In this document: in pieces, positions 32,651 to 44,420 of the stretch | Numbering within the stretch: position 1 is the stretch's first letter | How the letters are laid out: each line of letters begins with the position of its first letter | Assembly (NCBI RefSeq): GCF_028583425.1 | Contig: NC_072791.1 | Location: 198,624,311-198,688,310 of the forward strand | Source: Eublepharis macularius | Taxonomy: Eukaryota > Chordata > Lepidosauria > Squamata > Eublepharidae | Length of the DNA stretch: 64,000 nucleotides | Direction of reading: 5' to 3' | The notes under the pieces: model-generated | What the model saw: only the letters and a program-made list of their open reading frames with translations | Database searches by the model: none | What the model was told of the DNA's origin: nothing | Made by a program: the position numbers and the translations under genes

Positions 32651-33015
32651 CCCACATGGGACTGCACAGGAAGACCGACGATGAAAAACAGTGTGGCACT
32701 TACCTGTAACTGTTGTTCATTGAGATCTTCTGTGCAGGCACACATACCCTCCCTCCTTCCCTGCTACAGCTCTTATTACTATACAGGACACAGTGGCAAA
32801 AAAAGACTGTGGATAGAAGGGGGTGCCTCACCTCCCATAGGGGCCATTTCGACAGGAAAGCAGCCACACATGCGCAGTGGTAGGCAGGGGCGCCCCCTAG
32901 TGGTAATTGAGCTAAAATACCTCTCCGATCTCGGCAAGCCTGCACATGCACAGTCCCATATGTGCCTCCACAGAAGAACTCAATGAACAACGCAGGTAAG
33001 TGCAACACTGTTTTT
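32651..33015 (+). repeat. DIRS internal complementary region and right inverted repeat
   Basis: Bases 32651-32685 (CCCACATGGGACTGCACAGG...) are the inverse of the extreme left end of the element, and 32684-32745 (AACAGTGTGGCACTTACCTG...) are the inverse of its extreme right end (32961-33015). The two lie side by side, as in the DIRS internal complementary region used to circularise the element. The right inverted repeat follows from 32788 to 33015. Confidence 0.85.
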
Positions 33016-34559
33016 ACTTGAGATCCCTGCTTGGGGAAGGAAGGCTTGTGCTTCACCCTATTTTCTTCTCCTTGGATCAACAGTTAATAGGATCTCAAGT
33101 CTGATGCAACGGGGGCTAGCTGCTGCTGTGCTAAACAAAACCCCCTAAACTATCTATTTTAATGACACTCCCCTTTAATAAAGTCGTGCAAATGAGACCT
33201 GTGAACATTTCATTCAGGGAAGTACTCAACTCAGAGGAAGGGAATTATCGAAGTACAATTCATCCATCCTCCCTGATCTTTTAAACAACTTTCCATTTTT
33301 CCAGAGGACCTAATCTCAGAAGATGCATTTCCTCCACCCTTCACTTCCAAAAGGAACAGCTTTAAGGATCTAGGAGAAGCAAAAGGAGCAGTAGAAGGGA
33401 TCCTGAAGGGAAACAGGAGTGGGCTTCAGCTTGGGGTTCAGCTTGAAAGGCCGAACAGTGTTACAAACCAGTCTGCCACAAAAGTGAATTAAAGCAAAGG
33501 CCTCAATTGGCTCAACCAAAAATACACATCAACACTAGTGAATGGGTTTAAGTGTTTTGTTTTAAGTTCTCAAAATACATGCTAACAGCTGCTTCTGTTT
33601 TTCTTGATTTAGCTCTGGTTGTATATTAACTAAAGAAAGATAACAAGAACAGTCATGACGGGACTTTTCACTGGACATCTTGGGCCATCAAGTAAATTAC
33701 TTAGAAGAATAGGGACTGTAAGATCTATGACAATAAAGCTTTGCAAAATGTTTCCATAACACTAAGTCTATACAACATCTGCCCCACCCAGCTGAATGCA
33801 GTCTACCTGTCATGTATCATATGCTGTTGAAGACTCAAATACCGTTCTTTCCGCAAACCCGGATCTATAAAAACGGGAGGGGAGTTATCGAATGCTTTGC
33901 AAGGTAGTGCTTTTCAGCTTTCCAGGGTACAAATTGTACATGCCTGCATTATATGGAAATATTGCTGTTTGAGACACTGAAGTTTTGACACTCCCAGTGA
34001 CCTTGCTTGACTCAGAATATGGTTAGCAAACATCTGCAGAACAAAAGACACCTTGCAGAATAAAACCACACTGCTAGGTCTCTGTATGAAACAAAATTAA
34101 AAGTTCTTCTATGTAGGTATTAAAGAAAATTAGGCTGTGGTGAAGAAGGGGGAAACGTTAGGGGTGCAGGAACAGTGAGGGATGGCCAAAGGGGCAGGGA
34201 ATATGTCCGGGGGTGGGCGGGAAGCCTGGCTAGGTAGAGGAGGGAGACTGGGATTGGTGCTGCCTGAAGGAAGGGGGGAGGCAAGCCAGAGGTGATGATT
34301 GTGTTGGTGACGAGGTGGTAAGGAAAATTGGGTTTTCCCTCCCCTGTGCATCCTCGGGGGCGGGGGAGGGGGTTATGTATTTTTCTTCCCGTTAGGGTAG
34401 CAGTGTATGTGTGTGCTCCATCCAAAAATGCAAGAAATCTTCTGACATGGTGATAAGCAGCTCACCTAAGAATGTATATTTCTGCCTTCATGGTTTTCTC
34501 CACTGTTATCATAATCTATGTAGATACTAAGAATTTACCATAGACATTCAAAAAGACAA
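33016..34559. other. Intergenic, nothing recognised
   Basis: No gene or clear repeat. A GC-rich purine tract lies at 34135-34380. A TATA-like TCTATAAAAACGG at 33865-33877 has no associated open frame. Confidence 0.4.
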
Positions 34560-34865
34560 AGTGGGTTCTAGATCAAATCAAGACTGAATTATCCCTAGAT
34601 GCTAAAATGTCAAAACGGGGGCTATCTTACTTTGGTCACATGATGAGAAGGTAAGACTCACTGGAAAAGACAATAATGTTGAAGGCGGTAGGAAAAGTAG
34701 AAGACCCAACATGCAGTGGATTGACTCAATAAAGGAAACTATGGCCTTCAGTTTGCAAGACCTGAGCAAGGCTGTCAATGATAGGATATTTTGGAGAACA
34801 TTCATTTACAGGGTTGCCATAAATTGGAAGCTATGTGAGGGCATATCACATACATACAAACCTCA
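34560..34865 (+). mobile_element. RTE/BovB LINE 3' fragment
   Basis: The + strand encodes the end of a BovB polymerase: LSYFGHMMRR (about 34620-34650), then GGRKSRRPNMQWIDSIKET-like sequence at 34683-34740 and a tail similar to KDRxxWRxxIHRVA. It is followed by AGGGTTGCCATAAATTGGAAGC, the usual BovB 3' end, and a CATACATACA tail. It is 5'-truncated and carries small frameshifts. Confidence 0.75.
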
Positions 34866-35364
34866 TAATGGCCTTTGTCATAAAGATACTGTGATCAGAT
34901 GAAATAAGCCACCTCCAATTACCATGAAAATTTTGCACAACATAAGGGATAGTTGGTAAGAATGTTTTAGTGCTGGGCCTGCTTGCTGATTCAAGTAACA
35001 GGCTTGACATCTATACTAAAAGCTGAAAGTTGCTTTTCTAGAAAGATTCCAGTATTAGACTAAAAAGGGTGGCTTCTTCCTGAATCAGGATTTGATTTGA
35101 CTGCCACATTACCTTTGTTCATCTGGGCTGCTTCAAAAAGAGTCTAAGTACATGATGAGTGAATAGGCATGCAGCATTGTAATAAGGCCAGAAAGGATTT
35201 TTTTCAGATTGAATAGCTGCAACATGCTTAAAAGCTGGAGGCTTTTAAGTGTGTAGAGGCTCTATGTAACATTCCAGTATGATAGCAAGGGCAAGAGCCC
35301 ACCATTTCCCCTTTCCCCTTTGCTTTTTTCCCCTGTGCCTGAAAAAACCCGTATAAGGACAGCC

Positions 35365-35470
35365 ACTGTGAGACAGTGTCTGGAGTGTTAGACTGGGATC
35401 TGGGAGATCCAGGCTGGAATCCCCCACTCTGCCATAGATGCTAGCTGGGTGACTGGGAGAAGGAAAAAAC
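35365..35470 (+). mobile_element. Sauria-type SINE, partial
   Basis: Matches the SINE head and body: TCTGGAGTGTTAGACTGGGA, TGGGAGATCCAGG, AATCCCCCACTCTGCC and TAGCTGGGTGACTGGG. It lacks the usual 3' part and is followed by a poly-G tract at 35492-35501. Confidence 0.55.
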
Positions 35471-35934
35471 TTTGTAGGCCAGTTTGGACTCAGGGGGGGG
35501 GGGCTGGACTATATATGTTATGAAGTAAATAATAACCAGGTTCAGAAGATTATCTCTAGATTAGTCAGTCATTGTGTGCTGTGTGCCAAAGCTAAGCCTG
35601 CTGACTTGCTGGGTATGAGAGTTGAGTAGAACTACAGCTGTACTCATGATGGATGCATTCAACATAATAGGGCTATATTGTGATAATGGGAGGTTGGACT
35701 AGTTGACCCTGGAGGCCCCTTCTATGATGATGCTACGTTTACATTGGCTTAATGTGTAGTAGACCTTGTAACAGGTTAAAAAAGAAAAAGCTAGTGAATC
35801 TTTGCAGGACATTTAGGGCGTTCACAAACTATCTGAATATGAAGGAAAGTAATTAGCACTGTTTTCCCCAACACCAAGCTCCTCTCCAATAATAAGAAAT
35901 ACTCCTTTGAATTCCAAATAAAGTAGCCTTTTTA

Positions 35935-36050
35935 GTTTGTAGCAGCAAAATAAAACAGGAGTCCACTCTGGAGCCTAACACTATTTAGCACTCTGGAGCC
36001 TAACACTCCAGCATAAGCCTTCCTGAACCAGAACTCATTTGCATTTGATG
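35935..36050. repeat. Foldback-family fragment
   Basis: TAGCAGCAAAATAAAACAGG...AGTCCACTCTGGAGCC and then CAGCATAAGCCTTCCTGAACCAGAACTCA resemble, in reverse, the tail of the AAGCTTATGC family. A short tandem duplication (ACTCTGGAGCCTAACACT, twice) lies inside it. Confidence 0.45.
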
Positions 36051-36372
36051 CCGCATCTTGCAATTTTCATAATAATAATTAAATGTTGACTCTTTAAACC
36101 AAATGAGTTTAGAATCTGAGACTGAGTCACAGCGCCATCTGGAGGAAATGTCTTTTATTCTGTGACCTTATCTGAAGGCTCTGATTGCCTCTGCCTGTAA
36201 CGACCTGCGCTGGCTAACCCTTCTGTCACTTTCCAGCCCACTCTTTCTTTACTAAGTGATCTTTGGGGGGAGTTTTTTGTTAATTTCTCTTAAACGAATG
36301 CTTATTAAAAGAGATAAATAATAAATAAATCAGTAGTCTTTAAAGTGTCATCAGACGCCTGTTTTAATTCCC

Positions 36373-36440
36373 TTGTAGAGGGTATTAGTAGTAGTAGTTT
36401 ATTTTCCACGGTCAGTGACCAGCAATTGTAGAGGGTATTA
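36373..36440 (-). mobile_element. 38-bp retrotransposed LINE tail with 15-bp target duplication
   Basis: TTGTAGAGGGTATTA occurs at 36373-36387 and again at 36426-36440. Between them is a 38-base insert, (GTA)n then TTTATTTTCCACGGTCAGTG, which on the minus strand is a LINE 3' end with a (TAC)n tail. This is an extremely 5'-truncated insertion. Confidence 0.65.
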
Positions 36441-39400
36441 ACCAAACATATAGTTGCTCCAAAGGGAGGGGTGGGGTTTTGTTAAATAAATACATGCAAA
36501 TATGGGGTTTTTTAATTAGTTAAAAAGGAAATCACACATAGTACTAAAGGGAATTCAGCCTTTAACTTCAAGTTAGGCGATCTTGAACACTCAAGTTCCA
36601 TATTTTGTGTCTAGTGAGCATCGAACTTCGGTAAGAAGGTGGCTTCCCAGGCAGTGGGAGAACGCTCAGGTTTTGAAAGACGGGTTGCTGCCACTTGCGT
36701 TGCTTTTTTCCCGTACTGCGGACTTGGAAAGGGTTAAGTACCCCTACCTCTTGCCTGCTCCAAAGCTATTTCTATCTTTTTTCGACGCTTCTTTTCCCTC
36801 CGAAAAGGGGCGGTCGCTTTTGTTGCGCACAGCTGCCTTTGCCATTGACTGCTGCTGTCCGCGGTGCTGAAAGCTATGCTTACTTTGCAACCGGCACTCA
36901 CCCACCTCCTTTTGGAACAATATCCTCCTTTACGCTATATGGTAGCCATTATTTCCCTTTAACCTTTTATAACCGGATACACCGCATCTCCTAAAATCCG
37001 AATCAAAGATACATGTTTGACTCTGAACGCCATTTCCCCCGAAAGTTTATTTTATTGCCTGCGCTGGCTGGAACAGCTACTGTGGCATACCAGGCTGTTG
37101 AACGAACTCCAGGGGGCCAATTTGCCTTTTTGTGTGGGGAGGGGTGAGTCGTGAGGGAAGTGGTTACTCAGTTTTTGAAACAGGATCGTTTTATTCGCAC
37201 AGTGATAAACTGTCCTTCACGCCTGGCAGCACTGTAAATACAAGGTGGTGGCAGTTAATTCTTAGGCTGAAAAGTCCTGTTGAAACTATTTCTTGAACAA
37301 TGCAAAGAAAAATACTGTCAGCTTGTAGCGATTGAATTATGAAAGGCCAGTTTAACAGTTTTTTAAAGTGATGCGTGTTGGGAATATAGCTCAAGAATGC
37401 CTGGGCAGCTTCTATGCATATCCGAGTAACCAGTTAAGCACTTAGCACTTTCCTGCCCCGCGCTTCTCTTCTAGTCGAAGGCAGTGTTTTTATTTTTATA
37501 AAAGAGTTCTCATGAAAAGGCACGTGGCTGAACACACACACACACACACTGTCTGTGTGTGTTGGCAGTGCCACAACACTGTATTTTCCAGTGTAGAAAG
37601 GCCCTTATTTCTGTCAGTGAATAACCCCTTTCGTGTGCAAAAGCTAAACATATATTGCCGAGTAACAGTGTATTTTAAAACATGCATTAAACGACAGGAT
37701 GATATTCCAGGAAATAGAAAGTCTTCCCCTCTCCCCCTCAGTTCCATTTTTAGCAAAACGGCACAGCGTAAAGAAACAATTTAATTGTGTGCGCGCGCCT
37801 GGCTAAATCTGAGAATCCTAATAACCAGTTGTTCTCTGTAGGTTTATAACAGAGAAAGATTTTTTTGTAAAAGGGGGGGGGGAGACTCTCCTGTCTTTGA
37901 TTAGTTGGCGCCCCCCAGTGGAGACTCACAAAAATAATATTCAGTTTGGTTTTCCCCTCCCCCAGCCTCTTGGTAGATGAACGGTAGGCTACCTATAAAA
38001 TTCTTTTAACGCCTCCATGTGAAGAGAGAGGGTTCCCCCGCCCCCTCCTAAGAAGATTGTTCAACAATATTGCTTCTTGCTGCCTTCAGTGGTTGTAGAC
38101 GCTAATAAGGTTACTATAGGAGAAAGGGCCAAAGGATGGGACCAATCGGCGGCTTTGTAACGAGCGAGCAGGCCAACAGAAGATCACAACACACTCTCTT
38201 AGGTGAAGGTGTTTGCATTGGGCAAGACTTCGTTATCTAATAAAGGACACACGAGAAGCCTGTTCCGAAGAGAGACCTCGACTCCCTGCAGGCTCTTGCC
38301 CCATCTGCCCGTCTCATGAAGTGGAGCGCGGTTATGCGCCGTGTTCTCAGGCCAATCTTTCGTCCGTGATCTGGATTCCTACAGTTGAGTCATAAAAGCT
38401 GTTGTCACATGCATTCCCCACTTTCCTCCCGGAGGGGACCACAGCACCTGCGTGTAAGTCACGTTAGCTTGGGAAGGCAACTCTTGAAGGCGCGTGATTT
38501 CCATCCTTAGTCAACACCCGCGCTCCAGCACCCCCACCCCACCCCAGTTCCAGCTATTTTGCTTTCCATATTGGATCAAAAGAGGTGGTGGGAGCGCTGT
38601 GACTCATGCCTGCGTCGAATAGATCAGCCGGCAATTTACACTTTAAAAAAGCAAATCCCGAGTACTTGTGTGAAGGAGGGGAGGTCATTTCGAATTAAAT
38701 TTCACCGCGCCATTGATATTCCGACGTCGTTTGTGGTGGAGTTTATAAGCGCCAAGTCCTTCTAAAGCCAGAATTTCTCCTTGTTCTACATTTTGGACTG
38801 TTGGAGTTTGGTCTAGCGCCCTCCCCCTTGATTGGTAAGTCTTTTTTTTAAAAAAAAATCTTAGAATAAAATCCCAAATTTCTCCACGTTTCACGAGAAA
38901 ATGAAGAGCTTGGGATACGCTTTCTGAATGTAGAGGTCTCTGTACCCCACTGTTTCCTTCCGTGAACGTGAATAAAGGATAATAGGAAAAGAAAGATAGA
39001 CGGATGTTTCTGAAGATAACCTGTTACTTCACTTCTAAAGCTTGCCCCTGAGACTCTGCCGGTCTCTTTCTTAGGAAATTAAGAATTATAATTCTAAACT
39101 AAATTATGATAATGGTAATCCTAAAACATCAATTTGTTTCTGAAATGGCTTTGTGTTCTACATATATTTATTTAAGTGAAGATTTTTATATATCCGCAAT
39201 GATGACAGGTGTTACTACAGGTGTTACTTTGATTTGCTGCCACCTTAGATTTTTCTTTAAAATGTGGGCAAAATAACTCTGAGCCAGTCTGAACGTTGGA
39301 ACTATTTGAGAGAAGAAGGGGGGCATTGATTGATCGGCGGGTTCCCGACCAATGAACCAAAACCGGTTGATGGAATAAAATGTTTTCACTAAGCGTGGTA

Positions 39401-40057
39401 AAAAAATGTAAATTGAGGGTTAGTCCTGAAAGACCAGGCAACGCTATTGGCAAAGCACCTCTGTTTTACTTGTGGAATTTAAAATGGCAAACAAAAATAA
39501 ATCATTTTTAATTGCACAATATTTGCTGACCTCTGTAACTATATGTGGGTGGGTGGGTGGGTGTGGGTCGCTCTAGTCTCTTACCTTGCATCTTGTGTCT
39601 CTGTGTGTGCGTGTGTGCGTGTTCTCAGCTATGCCTTCCTCTAAGGAATATAGACAATGTTACATTTTGTCCGCATTCTTTGCACTCACCAGTTACCTGC
39701 CCTCAACGATATTTAGTCTCGGGTTTCATAAAAGCGCTCTACTGTCACAAGAAACCCTTCTGCCCGGATTTGTTGGTCTCTATGGTTTGGTCATATTCTT
39801 TCTCCTTTGTTACCGTTGTATGTTTTTACAAGCTTGCTTATTGGGAATCAGTTTCCAGTTTGGCTTGAGCTATAATTGACCTCTTCAGAACCCATTGATA
39901 TAATTGCCACAGACTTTATGCTCAGCTGAATCCATCCTTCTCCTCCAGCACAAGAGACACACATATCGCTTCCGCCCTTTCCAGTGGTTTAGCCCTTCAG
40001 CCTGGTCCAGACATTTTTTTTTTAAACAATTGCCGTGTTTGCAAGAGAGCGCTGTCT
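36441..40057. other. GAD1 upstream region, repeat-poor
   Basis: About 3.6 kb without recognised transposons, in strong contrast to the preceding 16 kb. It contains a short (CA)n/(TG)n hairpin (37533-37562), a GACCAATCGG CCAAT box at about 38140-38150, and a GTGGGTGGGTGGGTGGG tract at 39545-39562. Repeat scarcity suggests selected regulatory DNA of GAD1. The open frames in this stretch are not supported as genes. Confidence 0.45.
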
Positions 40058-40065
40058 TATAAAAA
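40058..40065 (+). promoter_or_regulatory. GAD1: GAD1 TATA box
   Basis: TATAAAAA at 40058-40065, preceded by GCGCTGTCT, lies about 410 bases upstream of the GAD1 start codon. A transcription start about 25-32 bases downstream (near 40090) would be expected. The inference depends on position and motif only. Confidence 0.6.
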
Positions 40066-40089
40066 CCAACTAGGTGTCGTTGCCTCCAG

Positions 40090-40204
40090 CCATTTCTCCA
40101 TCCACATCGCTTTTGTTAGATCCCGAGAAGAAGAAAAGATATACGCGCGTTGCCGAGCTCCAAGAAACATCTTGGAAGAATAAGGACTCTTCTTTCCGCT
40201 TAAG
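40090..40204 (+). other. GAD1: Likely GAD1 5' untranslated exon
   Basis: Purine-rich sequence downstream of the TATA box with no long frame. It ends at a donor-like CTTAAG|GTGCAG. The next acceptor, CTTTCCTTGCAG, ends at 40401. GAD1 in mammals has short alternative non-coding first exons, so such an exon is expected, but the exact ends here are inferred. Confidence 0.4.
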
Positions 40205-40401
40205 GTGCAGAAACACGGTCTTTTTGTGCAGAATTGCCCCCTCCATCCCCACCCCGCTTCCGACAACTGCCACTTCCCGATGAGTTTAATTGCTTATTGT
40301 TGGCTGCAGAATCACTTCTTGACGATCAGAGAGAGAGAGAGAGACCCATTCCTCCCCTCCAACGAACAGAGCTCTAAACCCTCCTTTCTCTTTCCTTGCA
40401 G

Positions 40402-40476
40402 TAAACCTTTTTGCTCCAGTCAGAGATATATTGAAAGGAAGAAACCTGGGCTGAAAGGGCTTTGACTCTGAACCTA
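40402..40476 (+). other. GAD1: GAD1 5' UTR next to the start codon
   Basis: Follows the acceptor TTTCCTTGCAG. It includes CAGAGATATATTGAAAGG and ends AACCTA before the ATG. If the upstream intron is not removed, the 5' UTR would be continuous from about 40090. Confidence 0.5.
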
Positions 40477-40546
40477 ATGGCAACCTCGGATCCATCCTCT
40501 TCCAACACCGCGCAGGATCCCAATACGACTAATTTACGACCCACAA
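40477..40546 (+). CDS. GAD1: Glutamate decarboxylase 67, coding exon 1
   Basis: GAD67 converts glutamate to GABA and carbon dioxide with pyridoxal phosphate, in the cytosol of GABA neurons and some endocrine cells. This exon encodes MATSDPSSSNTAQDPNTT and NLRPT, the known Ser/Thr-rich N-terminus (residues 1-23), plus one base. It ends ACAA|GTAGGT. The spare A joins CC at 44358 to give Thr, restoring NLRPT-TYDTWCG. The start at 40477 is chosen because it gives the family N-terminus; the Kozak context (CCTAATGG) has G at +4. The frame after the donor is intron sequence. Confidence 0.92.
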
Positions 40547-43454
40547 GTAGGTCTTCGGTTTTCGTTCCCTTCTTCGTTTTCTTCCCCTCCTCAAACGTCG
40601 AAAATGTGCATGCGTTGTCTTTTAAAACGGGGGCTGTCCAAGAAACAGTCCACCTTCACAACAACAACAAAAAGACGAGCCTGGGAAGTCCCTATTTGAT
40701 TCCCACTCCCGTTTTTTGGTTGTTCCCTTTAGTCAAACGCCTGTGATGCTGAAATCGATGGCTTGCGCGTATATACGTGTTTAAATACAGCAACCTGGTG
40801 TTCAACAAAAAGAGAGAGAACTGAGCAGACAGTTGGACAATCTCAACCATGTTGGCTCCAGTCCTTGGCGTTTTTTTGAGTTGAAAGGGGACAGGGTGGG
40901 GGTCGCAATGGGTTATGGAGACGACTGAAAGGCATTACGGGGGTTGCGTAGCTGACCGAACCCCCCTTTGGAAGCATGAAGTTCCCACTCCTGGTTCCCA
41001 GCGCGCGTGTGCTTCTTAATGGCCGCGCTCTTCTTTTCAGGACGCGTGGCAAGCTATCGCCAAGGCAGCCGCGGATGCTAATGGAGGGTGGCCTTTCCCC
41101 CTCAGAAGGAACTCTGTGTCCCTAATTGCTCTAATTGCTCCGAAATTCGCCCGGAGTGATTGAGGTGGGAGGGAGAAGCGGCCGGTGCTGCAGGTGGAGG
41201 GGAGGCAGGCAGAGGGAGCCGCTTTATAGCTCGGTCGAGACTAGTCAGACAGACATTCAGCAACCCAGAAAAGGCTGTGTGTGTGGCGGCGGCGGCGGCG
41301 AGGGGGGGGGGGGAGGCTGGATGACATAACCACAATGCCGGGGGAGGGGTTGGAAACGGGGGATAAAAAGCTTGGCAAGCCCGCGCCCAGCGGGGAATGG
41401 CTTCTCCCCTGAAAGGGCTGCCGGGGTTCTGAAGCATGAACGCCCAGTCATTAGGGCGATTATTCGCCACTGCAAGTAACGAGGGCGGGAGAGGAGGAAT
41501 TGGAGGGGGGCCTCGAAAGCGAAATCGCTTCTTTGTGGCGGGCTGGCGCTTTGGGGGTTTGGCCCTCCGCCCAACTAGCCGTAAAACCGGCCTCAAGACA
41601 AGAGTCCTAGGGAGCTTCCCTCAGGTCCGAGGCGAAAAAGTCCCCCTGGGCTCTCCGGAGGGGCGTGCACTGCACAGGGGGGGGGCGCGGGGCTGGAATC
41701 CGCCCTCCCGTCCTGTCAGATTTGCCCCCTCCTTCGCCCTGGGCGGGAAACAGCTCGCGAGGGAGGGGGAGGGGGTTCTGCGCGCGCGGCGCTTCCCCCC
41801 CCCCACTCCCTCGCCCGCCTTGCCCATTGTTCCCCGACGGCTGGCGCGCGCTCCCCTCCCAGCCGCGGGTCTCCGGCTGCCTGGAGCGCCCGCAAGCGCG
41901 TGAGCGGCCGGTGAAGCAAAGAGCGCGGGTTTTGCCCTCCGCGGCGCCTGTCACGCTCCAGCTAGCCTCTGGCTGCCCGGGGCGCCGAGCGAGGCTGTTT
42001 GAAAGTCCTGTCAGAGCTCCTTTCCCCGCCTGCCACTCTCTCGCTGCCCCGCCCTCCTCCGGCTCCGTGGCGCCCTCGCCTTCGTCCTCCCCGCGTCCTT
42101 CTTGGCCACTCCACTCGCCGCCCGTTCACCTGAGGCAACCCTCCTGCTCACTCCACCTGCCTGGCGCCGTCTCTCCTTTCCGGCTCCCCTCCCCGGCCCA
42201 GCCGCTTCTGTTCGTCTCGCTTGCCTGGCCTGCTTCTCTGCCCAGTCCCCACCCCTTGGCTGGATTCTCTCCTTCCAGAAGAAGGGAGCTCTGGCTCTCT
42301 GGTCTCTAAGGGGCCACTGGACTCTATTTTTTCACCCCGCCCCCCGCGCCCTTCAGGGCCTCACTGCAACCCGCCACGCTCATTCCTTCTCTCCAGTGCC
42401 GAGCCCGCCTGAAATCGTATTAACCTCAGTCGGCATTTCGCATAAATACAAGAAAAATAGGCCTAATTCTTCTTTAAGGCGTTTCCAGTATTAAGGTATA
42501 AGTGTGTGGACTTGCTTTAAACCAGTTTTAGGACTATTGTCCAGTTTTACTTACTGGGGCCTCCTTCATAGGCACTACTCACGCACACCTTTTAAAGCTT
42601 TGGTAGTATAGGGATTTCTTCTGAGTTACATCCACGCTCGGTTCCCATTAGGATCCGGGATAATAACTAACATAGATAGGCACGGCCGTAAACATATTAA
42701 AAACGTGTCTAAATTCCATTCGCTACACTTCTGGAAGTCTCTTCGCTCCACGAGGTTTTGCTTGAGGAAATCAGTTTGTTTCCCCCTCCATTTATTCGTG
42801 CGTCCTTTACCTCTTTCCTTCTTCATCCCCATCGGGTATTTTTTATTTCATTTTATTTTTCTCCCGCTTTGACTTCTTCCTTTTCTGCCCCACTCTTGAG
42901 ATCGCTGGAAAGGAGATTCCACAGGAGAAGGCGTCGGGCGCAGGTGCAAAAGGGAATTCTTCCAGGCTCGGCGGTTCTGGCAGGGTGGCTTCTTGCCCTG
43001 TGTAACGCCAATGAGCCTCTTTCCTTCGGGCTGATAGAAGGTCACAGTCGCCTTCAGCACCTCGGATGCTGGACAGCGCAGTGCGTGCTCCGCGTGCCTG
43101 AGGGGCGGGGCTGAAAGAATGGGGTGGGCTCGGAAGTGCGGGCCAAGAAAGAGGACATGAGAGGCATTTCAATGCGCCTCCCCGACTCGTCAACCCGGCT
43201 GCAACCTGGCCATGCGAGTCCGATCATCTAGTCAAATACTATTTTTCACCCAATTAATTCCTGAACTCTTCCATGACCCCATTTCATGCCGGTTTATTTT
43301 TAAGCTGCCACTTTCTTGGAGCCCTGCCAATAAATTATTAGGAGAGGCTCAGGTTTTTCTCCCAGATGCCTTTTTCTCCTCCCTTCTTCATGATGGGAAC
43401 CATTATGATATTAAGGGCGAGAAGGGAGGGAGGGAGAGATTGTGCGGAAGCGCG

Positions 43455-43492
<38 letters not shown>

Positions 43493-44357
43493 TTTTGATA
43501 CTGACCCCACCACCTTCCAACATTGTCCCAACACTCTCTGAAAAGGACACACTGTCTTAAATCTGACATTGCTACACAGTCAGAAAAGAACACAAGTATG
43601 TGTGTTGGGCGGGAGGGATGTTAGTAAACAGTGTGTAGAAGAATTTACAGTAGAAAGCATGGTGAATGCATACGGCTTCTTCCCATTGCAATGGTACCGA
43701 GACTGTGGAACTTTAAATATATATGTATGCTGTTTGAAAGCTTGGGCAAACATGACCAGGGTCAGAGAGACAACAGAGCAAATGGAACTGCGTCTGACCT
43801 GCAAGGTTTTACCAGCCACTCATTCTTCAGACTGGAACATAACAAAAGCAATAAGGCCCGGCCAATGGATGCGCTGTTTGCCACAGCTGTACAAAGGAAC
43901 GTCGACCTAATGTCTGCCATTCTCTTTCACAAGGACATGCAGGCACCTTTGTTAAAGTTGCAGATTCCCCTCCCCCCGTAAAATGTTTAGCTTTCGTAGC
44001 AGTAGAGAACCGACCAGAAAAAGAGTGTTTGGAACTGAGCGCCATATATATCCCTGTTTCCCGGAAACAATAGCAGCATCTCTGCGTTCTCCTTATGTCT
44101 GGTTGCGCTCTGTTTTGCGGGCATTTGTCAAAGTAAAGAAAGTTAGCATCCAAATACCACCGCCGCCACCCTCCTCCAGGAACGGAACCTTACCAAACGA
44201 AGGTATTGCTAGTACAATCACCTCGAAAAAGATTCTTTCTTCTCTAGAGCTTAACTACTGCCTCTTAACGTTTCATCTGTATGCTTGGACAGAGGCATGC
44301 ACTCTATGTTTTTGCATGCCATAAATCTTGTGTGTGTGTGTTCTTTCCTTCCTTCAG
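40547..44357. other. GAD1: GAD1 intron 1 with CpG-rich core
   Basis: 3.8 kb. Bases 41100-42450 are very GC-rich with many CpG dinucleotides, a (GGC)n at about 41285-41301 and G/C homopolymer runs. This looks like a CpG island extending from the promoter. Overlapping open frames on both strands there (for example 41436-41903 and 41665-42309) are a product of high GC. A (CA)n of about 16 units lies at 43457-43489. No transposon was recognised. Confidence 0.55.
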
Positions 44358-44420
44358 CCTATGATACCTGGTGTGGAGTGGCTCACGGCTGCACGAAGAA
44401 AATCGGACTCAAGATATGTG
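44358..44420 (+). CDS. GAD1: GAD1 coding exon 2
   Basis: A 63-base exon between CCTTCCTTCAG and ATGTG|GTAAGT. It completes Thr and encodes [20 protein letters not shown] plus one base, residues 24-44 of GAD67. This cysteine-containing block is nearly invariant in vertebrate GAD67; Lys-Ile replaces the Arg-Leu I recall for mammals. The spare G joins GG at 55581 to give Gly. Both splice sites are canonical. Confidence 0.93.

Larger units (their letters stand above)
26619..33015 (+). mobile_element. DIRS-type tyrosine-recombinase retroelement, inactive, with nested Penelope
   Basis: The element has all the marks of a DIRS retrotransposon: inverted terminal repeats (26619-26820 and about 32788-33015), gag-like frames (26910-28278), a YLDD reverse transcriptase with RNase H (29889-31059), a tyrosine recombinase (31544-32608) and an internal complementary region (32651-32745). 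It has no integrase and no direct LTRs. Frameshifts and stops break every gene, and a Penelope-like element of about 1.5 kb sits between gag and RT. Without the nested element it is about 4.9 kb, a usual DIRS length. Confidence 0.88.

Noticed and set aside
36441..40057. SP5 or another neighbouring gene between ERICH2 and GAD1
   Set aside because: No zinc-finger or other recognisable coding sequence was seen; only non-coding, repeat-poor sequence.
41436..42309. Long overlapping open frames (155 and 214 codons) in GC-rich DNA on the + strand, with others on the minus strand
   Set aside because: They lie in a CpG island in GAD1 intron 1. Composition alone makes stop codons rare there, the translations are Pro/Arg/Ser low-complexity, and no family match or splice context exists.
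43457..43489. (CA)n tract as a functional element
   Set aside because: An ordinary microsatellite; no evidence of function beyond length variation.
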